A DNA stretch of 11,652 nt, taken from Phycisphaerales bacterium. Its GTDB lineage: Bacteria > Planctomycetota > Phycisphaerae > Tepidisphaerales > Tepidisphaeraceae. The position numbers and the translations under genes are program-made. The stretch spans positions 122,784 through 134,435 of the forward strand of contig PMAK01000052.1 of assembly GCA_003153655.1 (NCBI GenBank), in the 5' to 3' direction. Each line of letters starts with the position of its first letter. Positions within the stretch are counted from its first letter, which is position 1. The notes under the pieces were generated by a model. That model did no database searches, had not been told where the DNA came from, and saw nothing but the letters and a program-made list of their open reading frames with translations. Shown here one piece after another: positions 1 through 6,790 of the stretch.

Positions 1-232
1 CGTGATGTGAACCGCATCTTTTTTTCTGATGCGGCCGGTTGGCATTCTGCCGCAGCATGATCAAAGCACATCGTCCGGGCACCGAAGAGGGGCGCCAGAT
101 CATCGGCGGGCAACGGCCCAGCCGAATGAGCAATTGTTCGTGACTTCGGACTACACGGCACCGGTGCTTCAGGTGGTCGCGGCAATGAATCCGTTCTGGG
201 AGCCATCCATAAATTAAGTTAACATCGTTCAA
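1..232. other. Upstream stretch with no confident gene
   Basis: No gene here can be supported with confidence. Frame 1 is open from the window edge to a stop at 58-60 and could be the last 19 residues of an upstream gene (ending GWHSAAA). A second open frame, 29-217, encodes 62 residues with an arginine- and histidine-rich N-terminal half and no ribosome-binding site. Its C-terminal half (LFVTSDYTAPVLQVVAAMNP) looks more protein-like but matches no family I recognise. The rest is probably the leader of the secreted-protein gene that begins at 233. Confidence 0.4.
12..34. repeat. Short inverted repeat with T-rich loop
   Basis: CCGCATC (12-18) pairs perfectly with GATGCGG (28-34) around a nine-base loop, TTTTTTTCT. 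The T-run is in the loop and not after the stem, so this is not a standard intrinsic terminator. It could be a transcript hairpin or a protein site, or chance. Confidence 0.35.
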
Positions 233-1525
233 ATGAACTCCAGATTTGCTCTCTCCTGCATCGCTTCAACATTTCTCGCGTGTTCGGCGGGCGCGCAGAT
301 TACCATCGACAATCATCCTCCCACGTATTCCACCGAGGGGATCTTGCAACCCTGGACCTCCTTCGGCGACGCCCTCGAAAGGGAGATGGGCTATTACCTG
401 CGCTGCCCAATCGAACATGGCTATCCTCGTTTTGTCGTGATGACTTTCATGAATAAAGATTACACGGCCTTCCCGCATCGCTCAAACTTCATCCCCGCCA
501 TGCAAAACGGCATGGGCATTATCTCCTATTTGAAGTACTACAAATTCACCGACAAAAAGCATCCCGAGGTTCTTCGTTTCGCGCAATATATGGGTGATTA
601 TCTGGTCAATGAATCGCTGACGCCGGATACCGGCCACTATCCACGCTTCCTCCGCTCAACCGGAATCAGCGAGCGCTATCCACAGCCCGACGATGCGGGA
701 TCACAAGCCGATCATCAGTATGAAATCCAGCCGGACAAAGGCGCCATCGCCGGCTATGCCCTTGCTCTTCTCTATCAGGAAACCGGCGACCATCGCTATC
801 TGGACATGGCCGTTCATGTTGCTGAAGTGCGCGTCAAGAACATGCAGCCCGGCGACGCCACCCATTCCCCGTGGCCATTTCGGGTTGACTACCGCACCGG
901 CGAAGGCAGAGGCCCCATATCGGCCGACATGTCATTCCCCCTTCGGCTGTTCGACAAGCTGATCGAATTGAAACATCCCGAATTCGCCACCCCGCGCGCT
1001 CAGCTATGGAAATGGATCGTGGACTTTCAGATCCGCTCCATCGAAGACGAACAATCCACCGGCAGCCTCTGGGTCCAGTTTTTCGAAGACCATGCAGAGC
1101 CGAACAACCGCAATTCATGGTCCCCCTTGAACCTGGCACGCTATCTGTTGGAACGCAAAGACGCGATCGATCCCGAGTGGAAGCAGCACGCCAAAACCCT
1201 GATCGATTTTGTCAATCGGACTTTCACACATGTCGTCTGCGGCGTCGCCATTTGCGGCGAGCAGGACAGCGACCACAACCCGTGGGGCGGAGCCAACACT
1301 ACGTATGCCGCCGTGCTGGCGATGTACGCCGCCGAAACCGGCTCCGACGAATACAAGCTGGTCGCTCATCAGGCCATGACTTTCGCCCTTTATGCAATCG
1401 AGGATGATGGCCATCCCTTCGGCATCATGGGCCCGCAGCGCAACGATTCATGGCAGGAAGACTCTCACACCGACGTCGTACACAACATAGTGGACACGTT
1501 GCAAGCCTTTCCCGAATGGCGGTGA
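233..1525 (+). CDS. Secreted alpha-helical (alpha/alpha toroid-like) protein, possibly carbohydrate-active
   Basis: This 430-residue protein starts with a type I signal peptide: Arg4, a hydrophobic core over residues 5-16, and a likely cleavage site after A19-G20-A21. Export to the periplasm or beyond is therefore likely. The mature part is rich in helices with spaced aromatic and acidic residues, such as the YALALLYQETGDHRYLDMAVHVAE segment and the HNPWGGANTTYAAVLAMYAAE segment. Recurring helix pairs of the type 'A..L...TGD..Y...A' are typical of six- or seven-hairpin (alpha/alpha) toroid enzymes such as glycosidases, polysaccharide lyases and epimerases. I do not recognise a specific family and cannot name catalytic residues, so polysaccharide degradation is only inferred. 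The ATG at 233 is chosen because it places the signal peptide at the N-terminus; no good Shine-Dalgarno precedes it. The gene stands alone and converges on the minus-strand pair to its right. Confidence 0.8.
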   Translation: MNSRFALSCIASTFLACSAGAQITIDNHPPTYSTEGILQPWTSFGDALEREMGYYLRCPIEHGYPRFVVMTFMNKDYTAFPHRSNFIPAMQNGMGIISYLKYYKFTDKKHPEVLRFAQYMGDYLVNESLTPDTGHYPRFLRSTGISERYPQPDDAGSQADHQYEIQPDKGAIAGYALALLYQETGDHRYLDMAVHVAEVRVKNMQPGDATHSPWPFRVDYRTGEGRGPISADMSFPLRLFDKLIELKHPEFATPRAQLWKWIVDFQIRSIEDEQSTGSLWVQFFEDHAEPNNRNSWSPLNLARYLLERKDAIDPEWKQHAKTLIDFVNRTFTHVVCGVAICGEQDSDHNPWGGANTTYAAVLAMYAAETGSDEYKLVAHQAMTFALYAIEDDGHPFGIMGPQRNDSWQEDSHTDVVHNIVDTLQAFPEWR

Positions 1526-1568
1526 GGAATTGGCCCTCTCTCGCGCTCTCGTGCCATCTGGCCCAAAA

Positions 1569-1606
1569 GTGAGCGGTGTCTCAAGTGCACTCCGCATAGC
1601 GCTCAC
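1569..1606. terminator. Weak candidate bidirectional terminator hairpin
   Basis: GTGAGCG (1569-1575) and CGCTCAC (1600-1606) form a perfect 7-bp stem around a 24-base loop that contains the palindrome AGTGCACT. It lies in the 107-base gap between two convergent genes, where a shared terminator would be expected. No T-tract follows on either strand, so the call rests mainly on position. Confidence 0.3.
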
Positions 1607-1632
1607 GAAGAAAAGCCGTGGGCATAATTGGA

Positions 1633-2214
1633 TCAATCCCGCCTCAATTGTACCTTCTCTGTTAATTCGGCGAATTGGCACTCAAGTCTGAGCAGTTTCT
1701 CCCGCGTCCGCAAGTCCGCCCGCTTCATGTCATGCCCAATCTTATTAACCCCGCCAAATATCAGAATACCCAATCCGAAGCCAAGAAGTTGAAGGCCACC
1801 CGGAGAGCCGAAAAAGGAGTTGAACGCAAAGATGCCGAAGATAATGACGTTCATGGTCCAACCCAAACCTTCAAGAGGCGCATTGTAGGTTCCCAGGTTG
1901 ACTTTTCCCCGGATCATGATGCGAACCAGGTAGATCGCCATTGCGAACATGAAAACCGCTATCACAGACAAGAGCCGGCGTTCCAAAGCGGTCTCCGCGA
2001 ATAGCTTGTCGCCGAACGCGGCCAACACTGCGGCAGCGGCGCCAACCGCGAGGGAGAGGGTCGTCTGAACGATCAACTTCCGTTTGGGCATACCCTCAAT
2101 GTTTCGATCGGAAAATAACATGTTCATCTCCTTTTCGTATTTCGCTTTGAACTCCGGCGTCGCCGGATCGGCGGCCATCAGCCGCTGACAAAACCGTTCT
2201 TGTGATTCATTCAT
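1633..2214 (-). CDS. Four-helix membrane protein, probable partner or anti-sigma of the adjacent ECF sigma factor
   Basis: This 193-residue protein has a soluble N-terminus (about 1-45) and four predicted transmembrane helices near residues 47-67, 81-101, 116-135 and 139-157. A charged, heptad-like C-terminal helix follows (about 160-190, LRTREKLLRLECQFAELTEK). I recognise no named domain. Its start codon overlaps the sigma-factor stop in an ATGA arrangement (2211-2214), preceded by AAAGGAG at spacing 7, so the two are translationally coupled. Membrane proteins coupled to ECF sigma factors commonly sequester or modulate the sigma factor, and the N-terminal soluble part or the C-terminal helix could do so here. 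That role is inferred from position. There is no zinc-type HxxxCxxC anti-sigma motif. Confidence 0.8.
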   Translation of the reverse strand: MNESQERFCQRLMAADPATPEFKAKYEKEMNMLFSDRNIEGMPKRKLIVQTTLSLAVGAAAAVLAAFGDKLFAETALERRLLSVIAVFMFAMAIYLVRIMIRGKVNLGTYNAPLEGLGWTMNVIIFGIFAFNSFFGSPGGLQLLGFGLGILIFGGVNKIGHDMKRADLRTREKLLRLECQFAELTEKVQLRRD

Positions 2215-2777
2215 GGCACGGCTCCTTTGGCCAGGGCGGAGCGCAACGCCCGCTTGGCATGATGGAGTCTGGACTTGACCGTTCCTTCGGGTACGTCTAC
2301 TACCCGAGCGATCTCACCGACCGACAGTCCCTGTAAGAAGAATAAGGTTAGCACCTCACGGAACGGCAGCGCCAGATTGTCCAGGGCACGGTGAACCTGC
2401 TCGGCGTCTTCGGGTGTAAAGTCCTGATCGGGCTGTTCGATATCGCTCAGATCTTCCGGGTATTCCCGAAACTCGCGATCGGCGCGCCCCGCTCGAAAAT
2501 GGCTCGCGGCTGAATTGCGGGCTATGCGGTACAACCAAATGGGCAATAACCTACCATCGTGTAGCATTCGGATGCCACCGATGACTGCAAGCCATACTTT
2601 CTGCAAGACATCCCAGGCATCTTCCTCCTGGGGCGTCAAACGCCGGATGTAATAGAAAAGTCGGGCTTCCCACCGGCGGATCAGGTCTTCAAAGGCCTCT
2701 TTGTCACCTTGTTGACAACGAACGACGAGCCATTCGTTGTAGGCCGCCTCCTTTTCATTCCCAGTTGGCAAGTGCAT
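2211..2777 (-). CDS. RNA polymerase sigma factor, ECF subfamily
   Basis: This 188-residue protein has the compact two-domain layout of ECF (sigma-70 group 4) factors. Region 2 spans about residues 15-95; it includes FEDLIRRWEARLFYYIRRLT, the DAWDVLQKVWLAVI segment used for core binding, and the WLYRIARNSAASHFR segment that contacts the -10 element. An acidic linker (about 103-127) leads to region 4 (about 129-182). Its helix-turn-helix, LSVGEIARVVDVPEGTVKSR, would read the -35 element. It directs RNA polymerase to a regulon not visible here. The ATG at 2777 has a GAAGG-type ribosome-binding site six bases upstream on the minus strand. The next gene overlaps by four bases, so this is a sigma/regulator operon. 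The upstream flank is an IS66 remnant, so the promoter should lie in the 100 bases up to about 2878. Confidence 0.93.
   Translation of the reverse strand: MHLPTGNEKEAAYNEWLVVRCQQGDKEAFEDLIRRWEARLFYYIRRLTPQEEDAWDVLQKVWLAVIGGIRMLHDGRLLPIWLYRIARNSAASHFRAGRADREFREYPEDLSDIEQPDQDFTPEDAEQVHRALDNLALPFREVLTLFFLQGLSVGEIARVVDVPEGTVKSRLHHAKRALRSALAKGAVP
2222..2228 (-). promoter_or_regulatory. Ribosome-binding site for the coupled membrane protein
   Basis: AAAGGAG on the minus strand sits seven bases before the ATG at 2214 and inside the last codons of the sigma-factor gene. It fixes the membrane-protein start and supports co-translation of the pair. Confidence 0.7.
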
Positions 2778-2878
2778 TCGGTGCCTTCATTACAATAGTC
2801 GCAGATCGGACGTCGGCGGTTCAAATATTCTCAGTCCTCTTCATAGAGCACCCGCAATCCGCCAGCCACGCAACGGTT

Positions 2879-3028
2879 TCACCCTGCCGGAGCCGGATTT
2901 CGCCGCATCCAGTCATCCGGCAACCATTGGCTGATTTGGCTGATCAGCATGGACGGCAGGTTCGTCAGCAACGGCGTCAAATATCGTTGCGGGTCGATGC
3001 CGTGCCGTCGGCAGGTGCTGGCTAACCA
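2879..3028 (-). pseudogene. C-terminal remnant of an IS66-family transposase (TnpC)
   Basis: Read on the minus strand, about 48 codons ending at the TGA at 2881-2879 encode STCRRHGIDPQRYLTPLL, then TNLPSMLISQISQWLPDDWM and RRNPAPAG. The order 'TCRRHGIDPxxYL..vL..LP......LLPddW' is the signature of the extreme C-terminus of IS66 transposases. The frame is broken by a TGA at 3031-3029, and nothing recognisable of the other roughly 450 residues follows. No terminal inverted repeats or target duplications were found. The element is therefore a dead stump. It sits between the sigma-factor gene and the HD-GYP gene, marking a past insertion and deletion there. Confidence 0.75.
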
Positions 3029-3170
3029 TCATAAGATCGTTTATGGCCATACCGTACAGGCGACTATCGGCCCGGTTCATGCTTCGCCACCGTCGATGTT
3101 ATCAGTCTATTGTGGATGCAAGCGATGTCACTACCGCAAATAGGCGCAGTGAATTGCTTCTTCCTGCGGC

Positions 3171-3176
3171 TATACT
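3171..3176 (+). promoter_or_regulatory. Candidate -10 box for the GAF-PAS-HD-GYP gene
   Basis: TATACT lies 38 bases before the ATG at 3214, which would give a 5' leader of roughly 30 bases. A -35 match 17 bases upstream (AGTGAA) is poor. If real, transcription would begin after the in-frame ATG at 3043, which supports the downstream start. Confidence 0.3.
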
Positions 3177-3213
3177 TTCAAGACGTTTCATCAGGTGGTC
3201 GAATATTCCATAT

Positions 3214-4761
3214 ATGGAGGACTGGAGTCGATCGGAAGAGCGCCGCCTTGTCGCATTGCGGCATCTCAACATCCTCAACACGCCTCGCGAGAAAACATTT
3301 GACGATGTGGCGCAACTGGCTTCGCAGCTTCTCGCTGCTCCGATCGCGCTGGTGTCCCTGGTCGAGCGAGAACATCAATGGTTCAAGGCATGCGTGGGTC
3401 TTAATGCCAATGAGACCTCCCGGGAAGTATCGTTCTGCTCTCACGCGATTGCACAAGAGGACCTCGAAGCCGTTTTCGTCGTCCGCGACGCGATGCAGGA
3501 CCCGCGATTTTGCAACAATCCTTTGGTGACCGGTCCGCCCCACATCCGCATGTACGCCGGGGCTCCGCTGGTAACAAGAGACGGACAGCCGGTCGGGTCG
3601 CTATGCGTCATCGATACCAAGCCCGGACAACCGACACAGGGACAGCTTGATGCATTGAGAGTTTTGGCCCGCAGCGTCATCGCGCAAATGGAATTGCGGC
3701 AAAGTGCCCAAGACCTGCGGGAAAGCGAAGAACTCAATCGCCTAATCGTGAATACCGCGTCGGATGCCGTCATTACGGTCAATACCGAACGACGTGTAAT
3801 GGCCTGGAACCCACAGGCCCATGCGATCTTTGGCGTGTCGGAAGCCGATGCGCGTGGGCAGCCGCTCGAACATCTTATCATCCCACCGGATTCACGCGGC
3901 GTTGACGCCGCCACTTTTTCCGGCTTATTCGCTGTGGATAAAGATGCCCGTCTCAATCGACATATCGAGACGTCGCTGCGGAAACTGGAGGGACCGACGT
4001 TTCCCGCCGAAGTCTGCGTACCGCCGTTACAGACGCGTGACGGTTGGATGTTTTCGGTATTTGTGCGCGATATTTCAGAGCGTAAACGGGAGGAATCGGA
4101 ACGTCGCGAGGCGGAGACGCGCGACGTGGTGATCTTCGCGATGGCTCGGCTCGCCGAATCCCGCGATCCCGAAACCGGCGCGCATATCGAGCGGGTTCAG
4201 AGTTACTGTCAAGCCCTGGCCGAACAACTTGCGGCCGCCGGGCAGCATCAGAGCCTCATCGACCCCGAATTCATCCATTTGATGTACAGGACCAGTCCGC
4301 TGCATGACATCGGCAAGGTCGGCATTCCCGATGATGTACTGCTCAAACCCGGCCGCTTGAGCGACCGTGAATTCGAGATCATGAAGACACATCCAACCAT
4401 CGGGGCGGAAACGCTCGAAGCTGCGATGGCGCGATTTCCTAACACCCGGTTCCTGCAAATGGCGCGCGACATTGCCGTGACTCATCACGAGCGCTTCGAC
4501 GGAACGGGGTATCCCAGCCGATTAAAAGGAGAAGACATTCCACTCTGTGGACGAATCGTCGCGCTCGCCGATGTGTATGATGCGCTGACGAGCCGGCGTG
4601 TCTACAAGGCCGCGTTCACCCACCACGTTGCCCGAGGGATCATCGTGAGGGAATCAGGCAAACAGTTTGACCCTGCCATCGTGGCCGCTTTCCTGGCGAT
4701 CGAAGACAAATTCGAGGCCATCTACAAGCGGTTTGGGGTAAGCTCCTCTGTTGCGGCCTAG
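3214..4761 (+). CDS. Cyclic di-GMP phosphodiesterase, GAF-PAS-HD-GYP
   Basis: This protein is predicted to hydrolyse cyclic di-GMP in response to a signal sensed by its N-terminal domains. From the ATG at 3214 it has 515 residues. A GAF domain spans about 20-165 (SFCSHAIAQ, then DPRFCNNPLVTGPPHIRMYAGAPL, split here as two adjacent blocks). A PAS domain spans about 172-290 (ITVNTERRVMAWNPQAHAIF, ending VRDISERKREE). A short linker helix joins it to an HD-GYP domain at about 300-508. The catalytic set is intact: ETGAHIERV, the metal-binding HD in PLHDIGKVG (364-365), HHERFDGTGYP (424-434) and ADVYDALTSRRVYK. No membrane segment is visible, so it is probably cytosolic. The frame is open back to an ATG at 3043, but those 57 extra residues are low-complexity and overlap the region beside the IS66 stump. 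MEDWSRSEERRL is a natural start for this family. A PilZ effector gene lies 3 kb downstream. Confidence 0.9.
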   Translation: MEDWSRSEERRLVALRHLNILNTPREKTFDDVAQLASQLLAAPIALVSLVEREHQWFKACVGLNANETSREVSFCSHAIAQEDLEAVFVVRDAMQDPRFCNNPLVTGPPHIRMYAGAPLVTRDGQPVGSLCVIDTKPGQPTQGQLDALRVLARSVIAQMELRQSAQDLRESEELNRLIVNTASDAVITVNTERRVMAWNPQAHAIFGVSEADARGQPLEHLIIPPDSRGVDAATFSGLFAVDKDARLNRHIETSLRKLEGPTFPAEVCVPPLQTRDGWMFSVFVRDISERKREESERREAETRDVVIFAMARLAESRDPETGAHIERVQSYCQALAEQLAAAGQHQSLIDPEFIHLMYRTSPLHDIGKVGIPDDVLLKPGRLSDREFEIMKTHPTIGAETLEAAMARFPNTRFLQMARDIAVTHHERFDGTGYPSRLKGEDIPLCGRIVALADVYDALTSRRVYKAAFTHHVARGIIVRESGKQFDPAIVAAFLAIEDKFEAIYKRFGVSSSVAA

Positions 4762-4800
4762 CGACTATTCGTCTGATTGAGTTACCCATCGCGATCGCCG

Positions 4801-5084
4801 TCACTGCCGCATCTTCATCAGCTCAACCAGCGCTGCTGGCGGCGCCACGCGGCAGCCGATGCAGAATTCGATGAATTCCGCCACATCGAGCCGACGGCTG
4901 CCTGACTCGCTTCTCGCGATCCACCATTGCCTTTGTCCAATCCGGTCAGCGCGAGCTGGCGCAGGATTACCTGCACCGAAAGCCGACGCGGATACCCCAT
5001 CAGTTGTCCTGTCACTTGCTCAAGCCAACTTGGATATTCGGCGGCGTCAACCTGTCCAATTGTGATTGCGGAAAACTCGCCCAA
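4801..5084 (-). pseudogene. Decayed minus-strand reading frame of unknown family
   Basis: Two overlapping minus-strand frames look protein-like but neither is complete. One (5084-4818) reads MGEFSAITIGQVDAAEYP, then SWLEQVTGQLMGYPRRLSVQ, continuing through VILRQLALTGLDKGNGGSRE before becoming low-complexity. The other, open from 5019 to a stop at 4801-4803, lacks a start codon and ends LDVAEFIEFCIGCRVAPPAA then LVELMKMRQ. Quality passes from the first frame to the second around 4900-4925, as a frameshifted gene would. I do not recognise either part. It abuts the tandem-repeat cluster, so it may be debris of a mobile element. The alternative is that both frames are chance. Confidence 0.35.
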
Positions 5085-5089
5085 AAACG

Positions 5090-5196
5090 GGGAAAATTAA
5101 AGAGGACGGGGAAAATTAAAGAGGACGCGATTCGATCCGGATCGGGAAAATTAAAGAGGACGGGAAAATTAAAGAGGACGCGATTCGATCCGGATC
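5090..5196. repeat. Compound tandem repeat: four 18-mers and two palindromic 17-mers
   Basis: GGGAAAATTAAAGAGGAC occurs exactly four times, at 5090-5107, 5109-5126, 5144-5161 and 5162-5179. After each pair comes GCGATTCGATCCGGATC (5127-5143 and 5180-5196), whose core with the next base, CGATCCGGATCG, is a perfect 12-bp palindrome. The whole is a composite unit of about 53 bases present twice; the first copy has one extra G between its two 18-mers. Repeats of this 'ATTAAAGAGGAC' type scattered in intergenic DNA suggest a small non-autonomous element, but I cannot confirm that here. No gene reads through it plausibly. Confidence 0.85.
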
Positions 5197-5413
5197 GGGT
5201 CAAAGGTGTTGGTCCGCTCCCGATTCCGGAAATCCCCATCAAACCGGCAAAACGTGCCAAAACATTCATTATATCCCAGACCACTTGTCGTTATGCAAAA
5301 TCCCGCCAATAAACCCGTTGAGCCCGGTGATACACTTTTTTCATCCATCCAACGATAAAAATCACCGATCAGCCGTAAGTTAAAGCAGAATAAATTCTTA
5401 CAATCACATCTAT
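5197..5413. other. Gene-free spacer upstream of the permease operon
   Basis: No convincing gene is present. GC falls toward the right end, as promoter DNA often does. A 7-bp inverted repeat, CGGTGAT (5325-5331) and ATCACCG (5361-5367), encloses 29 bases with a six-T run. It is too loose to call a terminator. Confidence 0.4.
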
Positions 5414-5429
5414 ATTAGTGTACACTAAT
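5414..5429. promoter_or_regulatory. Perfect 16-bp palindrome, candidate operator
   Basis: ATTAGTGTACACTAAT is a gapless perfect palindrome in AT-rich DNA, 97 bases before the permease start. Perfect palindromes of this size are typical sites for dimeric repressors (for example GntR, TetR or MarR types). I cannot assign a specific regulator, and no regulator gene is adjacent. It overlaps a TATATT (5411-5416) that could be a -10 box. Confidence 0.55.
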
Positions 5430-5440
5430 CAAAATCGAAA

Positions 5441-5480
5441 AAGTGTAACGTTCTGTAAACTTCTGTAACGCTCTGTTCAG
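5441..5480. promoter_or_regulatory. About four 10-bp-phased direct repeats, candidate activator site
   Basis: Four consecutive decamers, AAGTGTAACG, TTCTGTAAAC, TTCTGTAACG and CTCTGTTCAG, share a TTCTGTAACG consensus. The two middle ones match best. A 10-base period puts every copy on the same helix face, which fits cooperative binding by a response-regulator-type protein. The site starts 11 bases after the palindrome and ends 46 bases before the permease gene. Confidence 0.5.
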
Positions 5481-5526
5481 CGGGGGGCTCCCAATTCGGC
5501 CGCCTGCATCCTATCCTCAACCCCCA

Positions 5527-6387
5527 ATGACCGAAGCCTCCCAATCCATTCTCTGGCTCTCCGAAGTCGCCGGTGCTTCCTTCGTCGCCGGAGTCGTCGG
5601 CTCAATCAGCGGCCTCGGTGGCGGCATCGTCATCGTTCCCGTCCTCACCATCCTCATGCACGTCCCCATCGAACGAGCCATCGGAGCCAGCATCGTCTCC
5701 GTCATCGCCGTCTCCAGCGGCGCTGGCTCCGTCTACGTCAAAGACAAAATCACCAACGTGCGAATCGCAATGTTCCTCGAACTCTTCACCGCCGCGGGTG
5801 CTCTGCTCGGCGCAGGCTATCTCTCTCGCCACATCAACCCCGAATCCCTCTACATCCTCTTCGGGCTCATGCTCCTCGTCTCGCTGATCCCAATCTTCGC
5901 CAGGCTCGGCCAGGAACTTCCCGACGGCATCCAAAACGACCGCATCGCGTCATCCCTTCGCCTCAACGGCTCCTATTTCGACAAACGTCTCGGCCGCGAA
6001 ATCCAATACAACGTCACCGGAATCCCCGCGGCCATCGGCATCATGTTCGCCGCCGGCATCATCTCCGGCATCCTCGGCATCGGAGCCGGCGTCGTTAAAG
6101 TCCTCGCCCACGAAGTCGCCATGAAAGTTCCCACCAAGGTCTCCACCGCTACCAGCAACTTCATGATCGGCGTCACCGCCGCCGCCGGCGCCGGCGTCTA
6201 TCTCCGCCGCGGCCTCGTCCTCCCATTCCTCGTCGTCCCCGTCGCCATCTTCGTCCTGGTCGGTGCGTTCCTCGGCACAAGAATCATGGAACGCCTGTCC
6301 AATTCCCTTTTGCGAAAAATATTCGCCCTCCTGCTCGCCATCGTCGGCATCCAAATGCTCATCCGTGGCCTCGGAGGTAAATATTGA
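5527..6387 (+). CDS. TauE/SafE-family membrane permease (anion or sulfur-compound exporter)
   Basis: This 286-residue integral membrane protein has about eight hydrophobic segments and the internal duplication of the TauE/SafE (DUF81) family. The first half carries SISGLGGGIVIVPVL (26-40) and the second GILGIGAGVVKVLA (181-194). A hydrophilic loop of about 35 residues (127-162) separates the halves. Family members export or import sulfite, sulfoacetate and related organic anions, but the true substrate is unknown. The ATG at 5527 lacks a strong Shine-Dalgarno; it is chosen because the first helix follows immediately. The last codons hold the ribosome-binding site of the next gene, and the stop overlaps its start. 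The three genes to 7798 look like one operon, controlled by the palindrome and phased repeats upstream. Confidence 0.9.
   Translation: MTEASQSILWLSEVAGASFVAGVVGSISGLGGGIVIVPVLTILMHVPIERAIGASIVSVIAVSSGAGSVYVKDKITNVRIAMFLELFTAAGALLGAGYLSRHINPESLYILFGLMLLVSLIPIFARLGQELPDGIQNDRIASSLRLNGSYFDKRLGREIQYNVTGIPAAIGIMFAAGIISGILGIGAGVVKVLAHEVAMKVPTKVSTATSNFMIGVTAAAGAGVYLRRGLVLPFLVVPVAIFVLVGAFLGTRIMERLSNSLLRKIFALLLAIVGIQMLIRGLGGKY
6373..6378 (+). promoter_or_regulatory. Ribosome-binding site deciding the start of the DUF1634-type gene
   Basis: GGAGGT is eight bases before the ATG at 6387. This favours that ATG over the in-frame TTG at 6384, which would leave only five bases. Confidence 0.75.
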
Positions 6388-6773
6388 TGGACAACCCAAC
6401 TGCCCCGAAAACCAATGCCCAAACCGACGCCATCTCCGATGTCTCTGCCTGGGTCCTCCGCGCCGGCGTCATCCTCTCCAGTCTCGTCATGCTCATCGGA
6501 ATCATCGTCACCTTCGCCCACGGAAACATCTCCGTCGCTCGCATCACTACCGACGGCTGCGACTATCGCCCCGATATCATCTGGAACGGCATCCTGCGCG
6601 GCGAAGGAAAACGAATCATCGAAGCCGGAATATATCTCCTCCTCTTCACCCCCATCATGCGCGTCTTCGCTTCCTCAATCCTCTTCGCATTCCAGGAACG
6701 CGATCGCCTCTACACCGCAATCACGCTCGTCGTACTGATCCTCACCCTCGCGGGATTGCTTTGGATCGGCTGA
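6387..6773 (+). CDS. DUF1634-type small membrane protein, partner of the TauE-like permease
   Basis: This 128-residue protein has three hydrophobic helices at about 21-44, 78-101 and 109-127. A polar connecting region (about 46-75) lies between the first two. The RGEGKRIIEAGIYLLLFTPI then MRVFASSILFAFQERDRLYT blocks resemble DUF1634, whose members are encoded beside TauE/SafE permeases and are presumed to be accessory subunits. The ATG at 6387 overlaps the permease stop by one base (TGATG) and has a good GGAGGT, so the two are translationally coupled. The isocitrate dehydrogenase gene starts 17 bases after its stop. Molecular function is not established. Confidence 0.82.
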   Translation: MDNPTAPKTNAQTDAISDVSAWVLRAGVILSSLVMLIGIIVTFAHGNISVARITTDGCDYRPDIIWNGILRGEGKRIIEAGIYLLLFTPIMRVFASSILFAFQERDRLYTAITLVVLILTLAGLLWIG

Positions 6774-6775
6774 TT

Positions 6776-6780
6776 GGAGA
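6776..6780 (+). promoter_or_regulatory. Ribosome-binding site for isocitrate dehydrogenase
   Basis: GGAGA lies ten bases before the ATG at 6791 and just after the preceding stop. It supports 6791 as the start although the frame is open far upstream. Confidence 0.6.
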
Positions 6781-6790
6781 CCATGCCCCC

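Noticed and set aside
29..217. 62-residue plus-strand gene
   Set aside because: No ribosome-binding site, an Arg/His-rich N-terminal half and no recognisable family, so it is kept only as a note on the region.
2778..2878. ECF-type autoregulated promoter (GAACC, 17 bases, GACTAT on the minus strand)
   Set aside because: The match to a GGAAC...GTC pattern is weak and could easily be chance.
3043..3213. N-terminal extension of the HD-GYP protein to an ATG at 3043
   Set aside because: The extra 57 residues are not domain-like, there is no ribosome-binding site, and a candidate -10 box lies downstream of that ATG.
5090..5196. CRISPR array
   Set aside because: The 18-mers are too short and are separated by zero to 17 bases of repeated, not unique, sequence.
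5004..5312. Plus-strand frame encoding repeated KLKRT peptides
   Set aside because: It is simply the 18-mer tandem repeat read in frame, with no start context or domain.
5441..5480. A canonical Pho box
   Set aside because: The CTGTAA-type repeats have a 10-base period, while the classical Pho box repeats every 11 bases as CTGTCAT. No phosphate genes are nearby.
6263..6790. Isocitrate dehydrogenase frame extended upstream to 6263
   Set aside because: The extension is an arginine/histidine/proline-rich shadow of the permease and DUF1634-type genes. The family start and a ribosome-binding site fit 6791.
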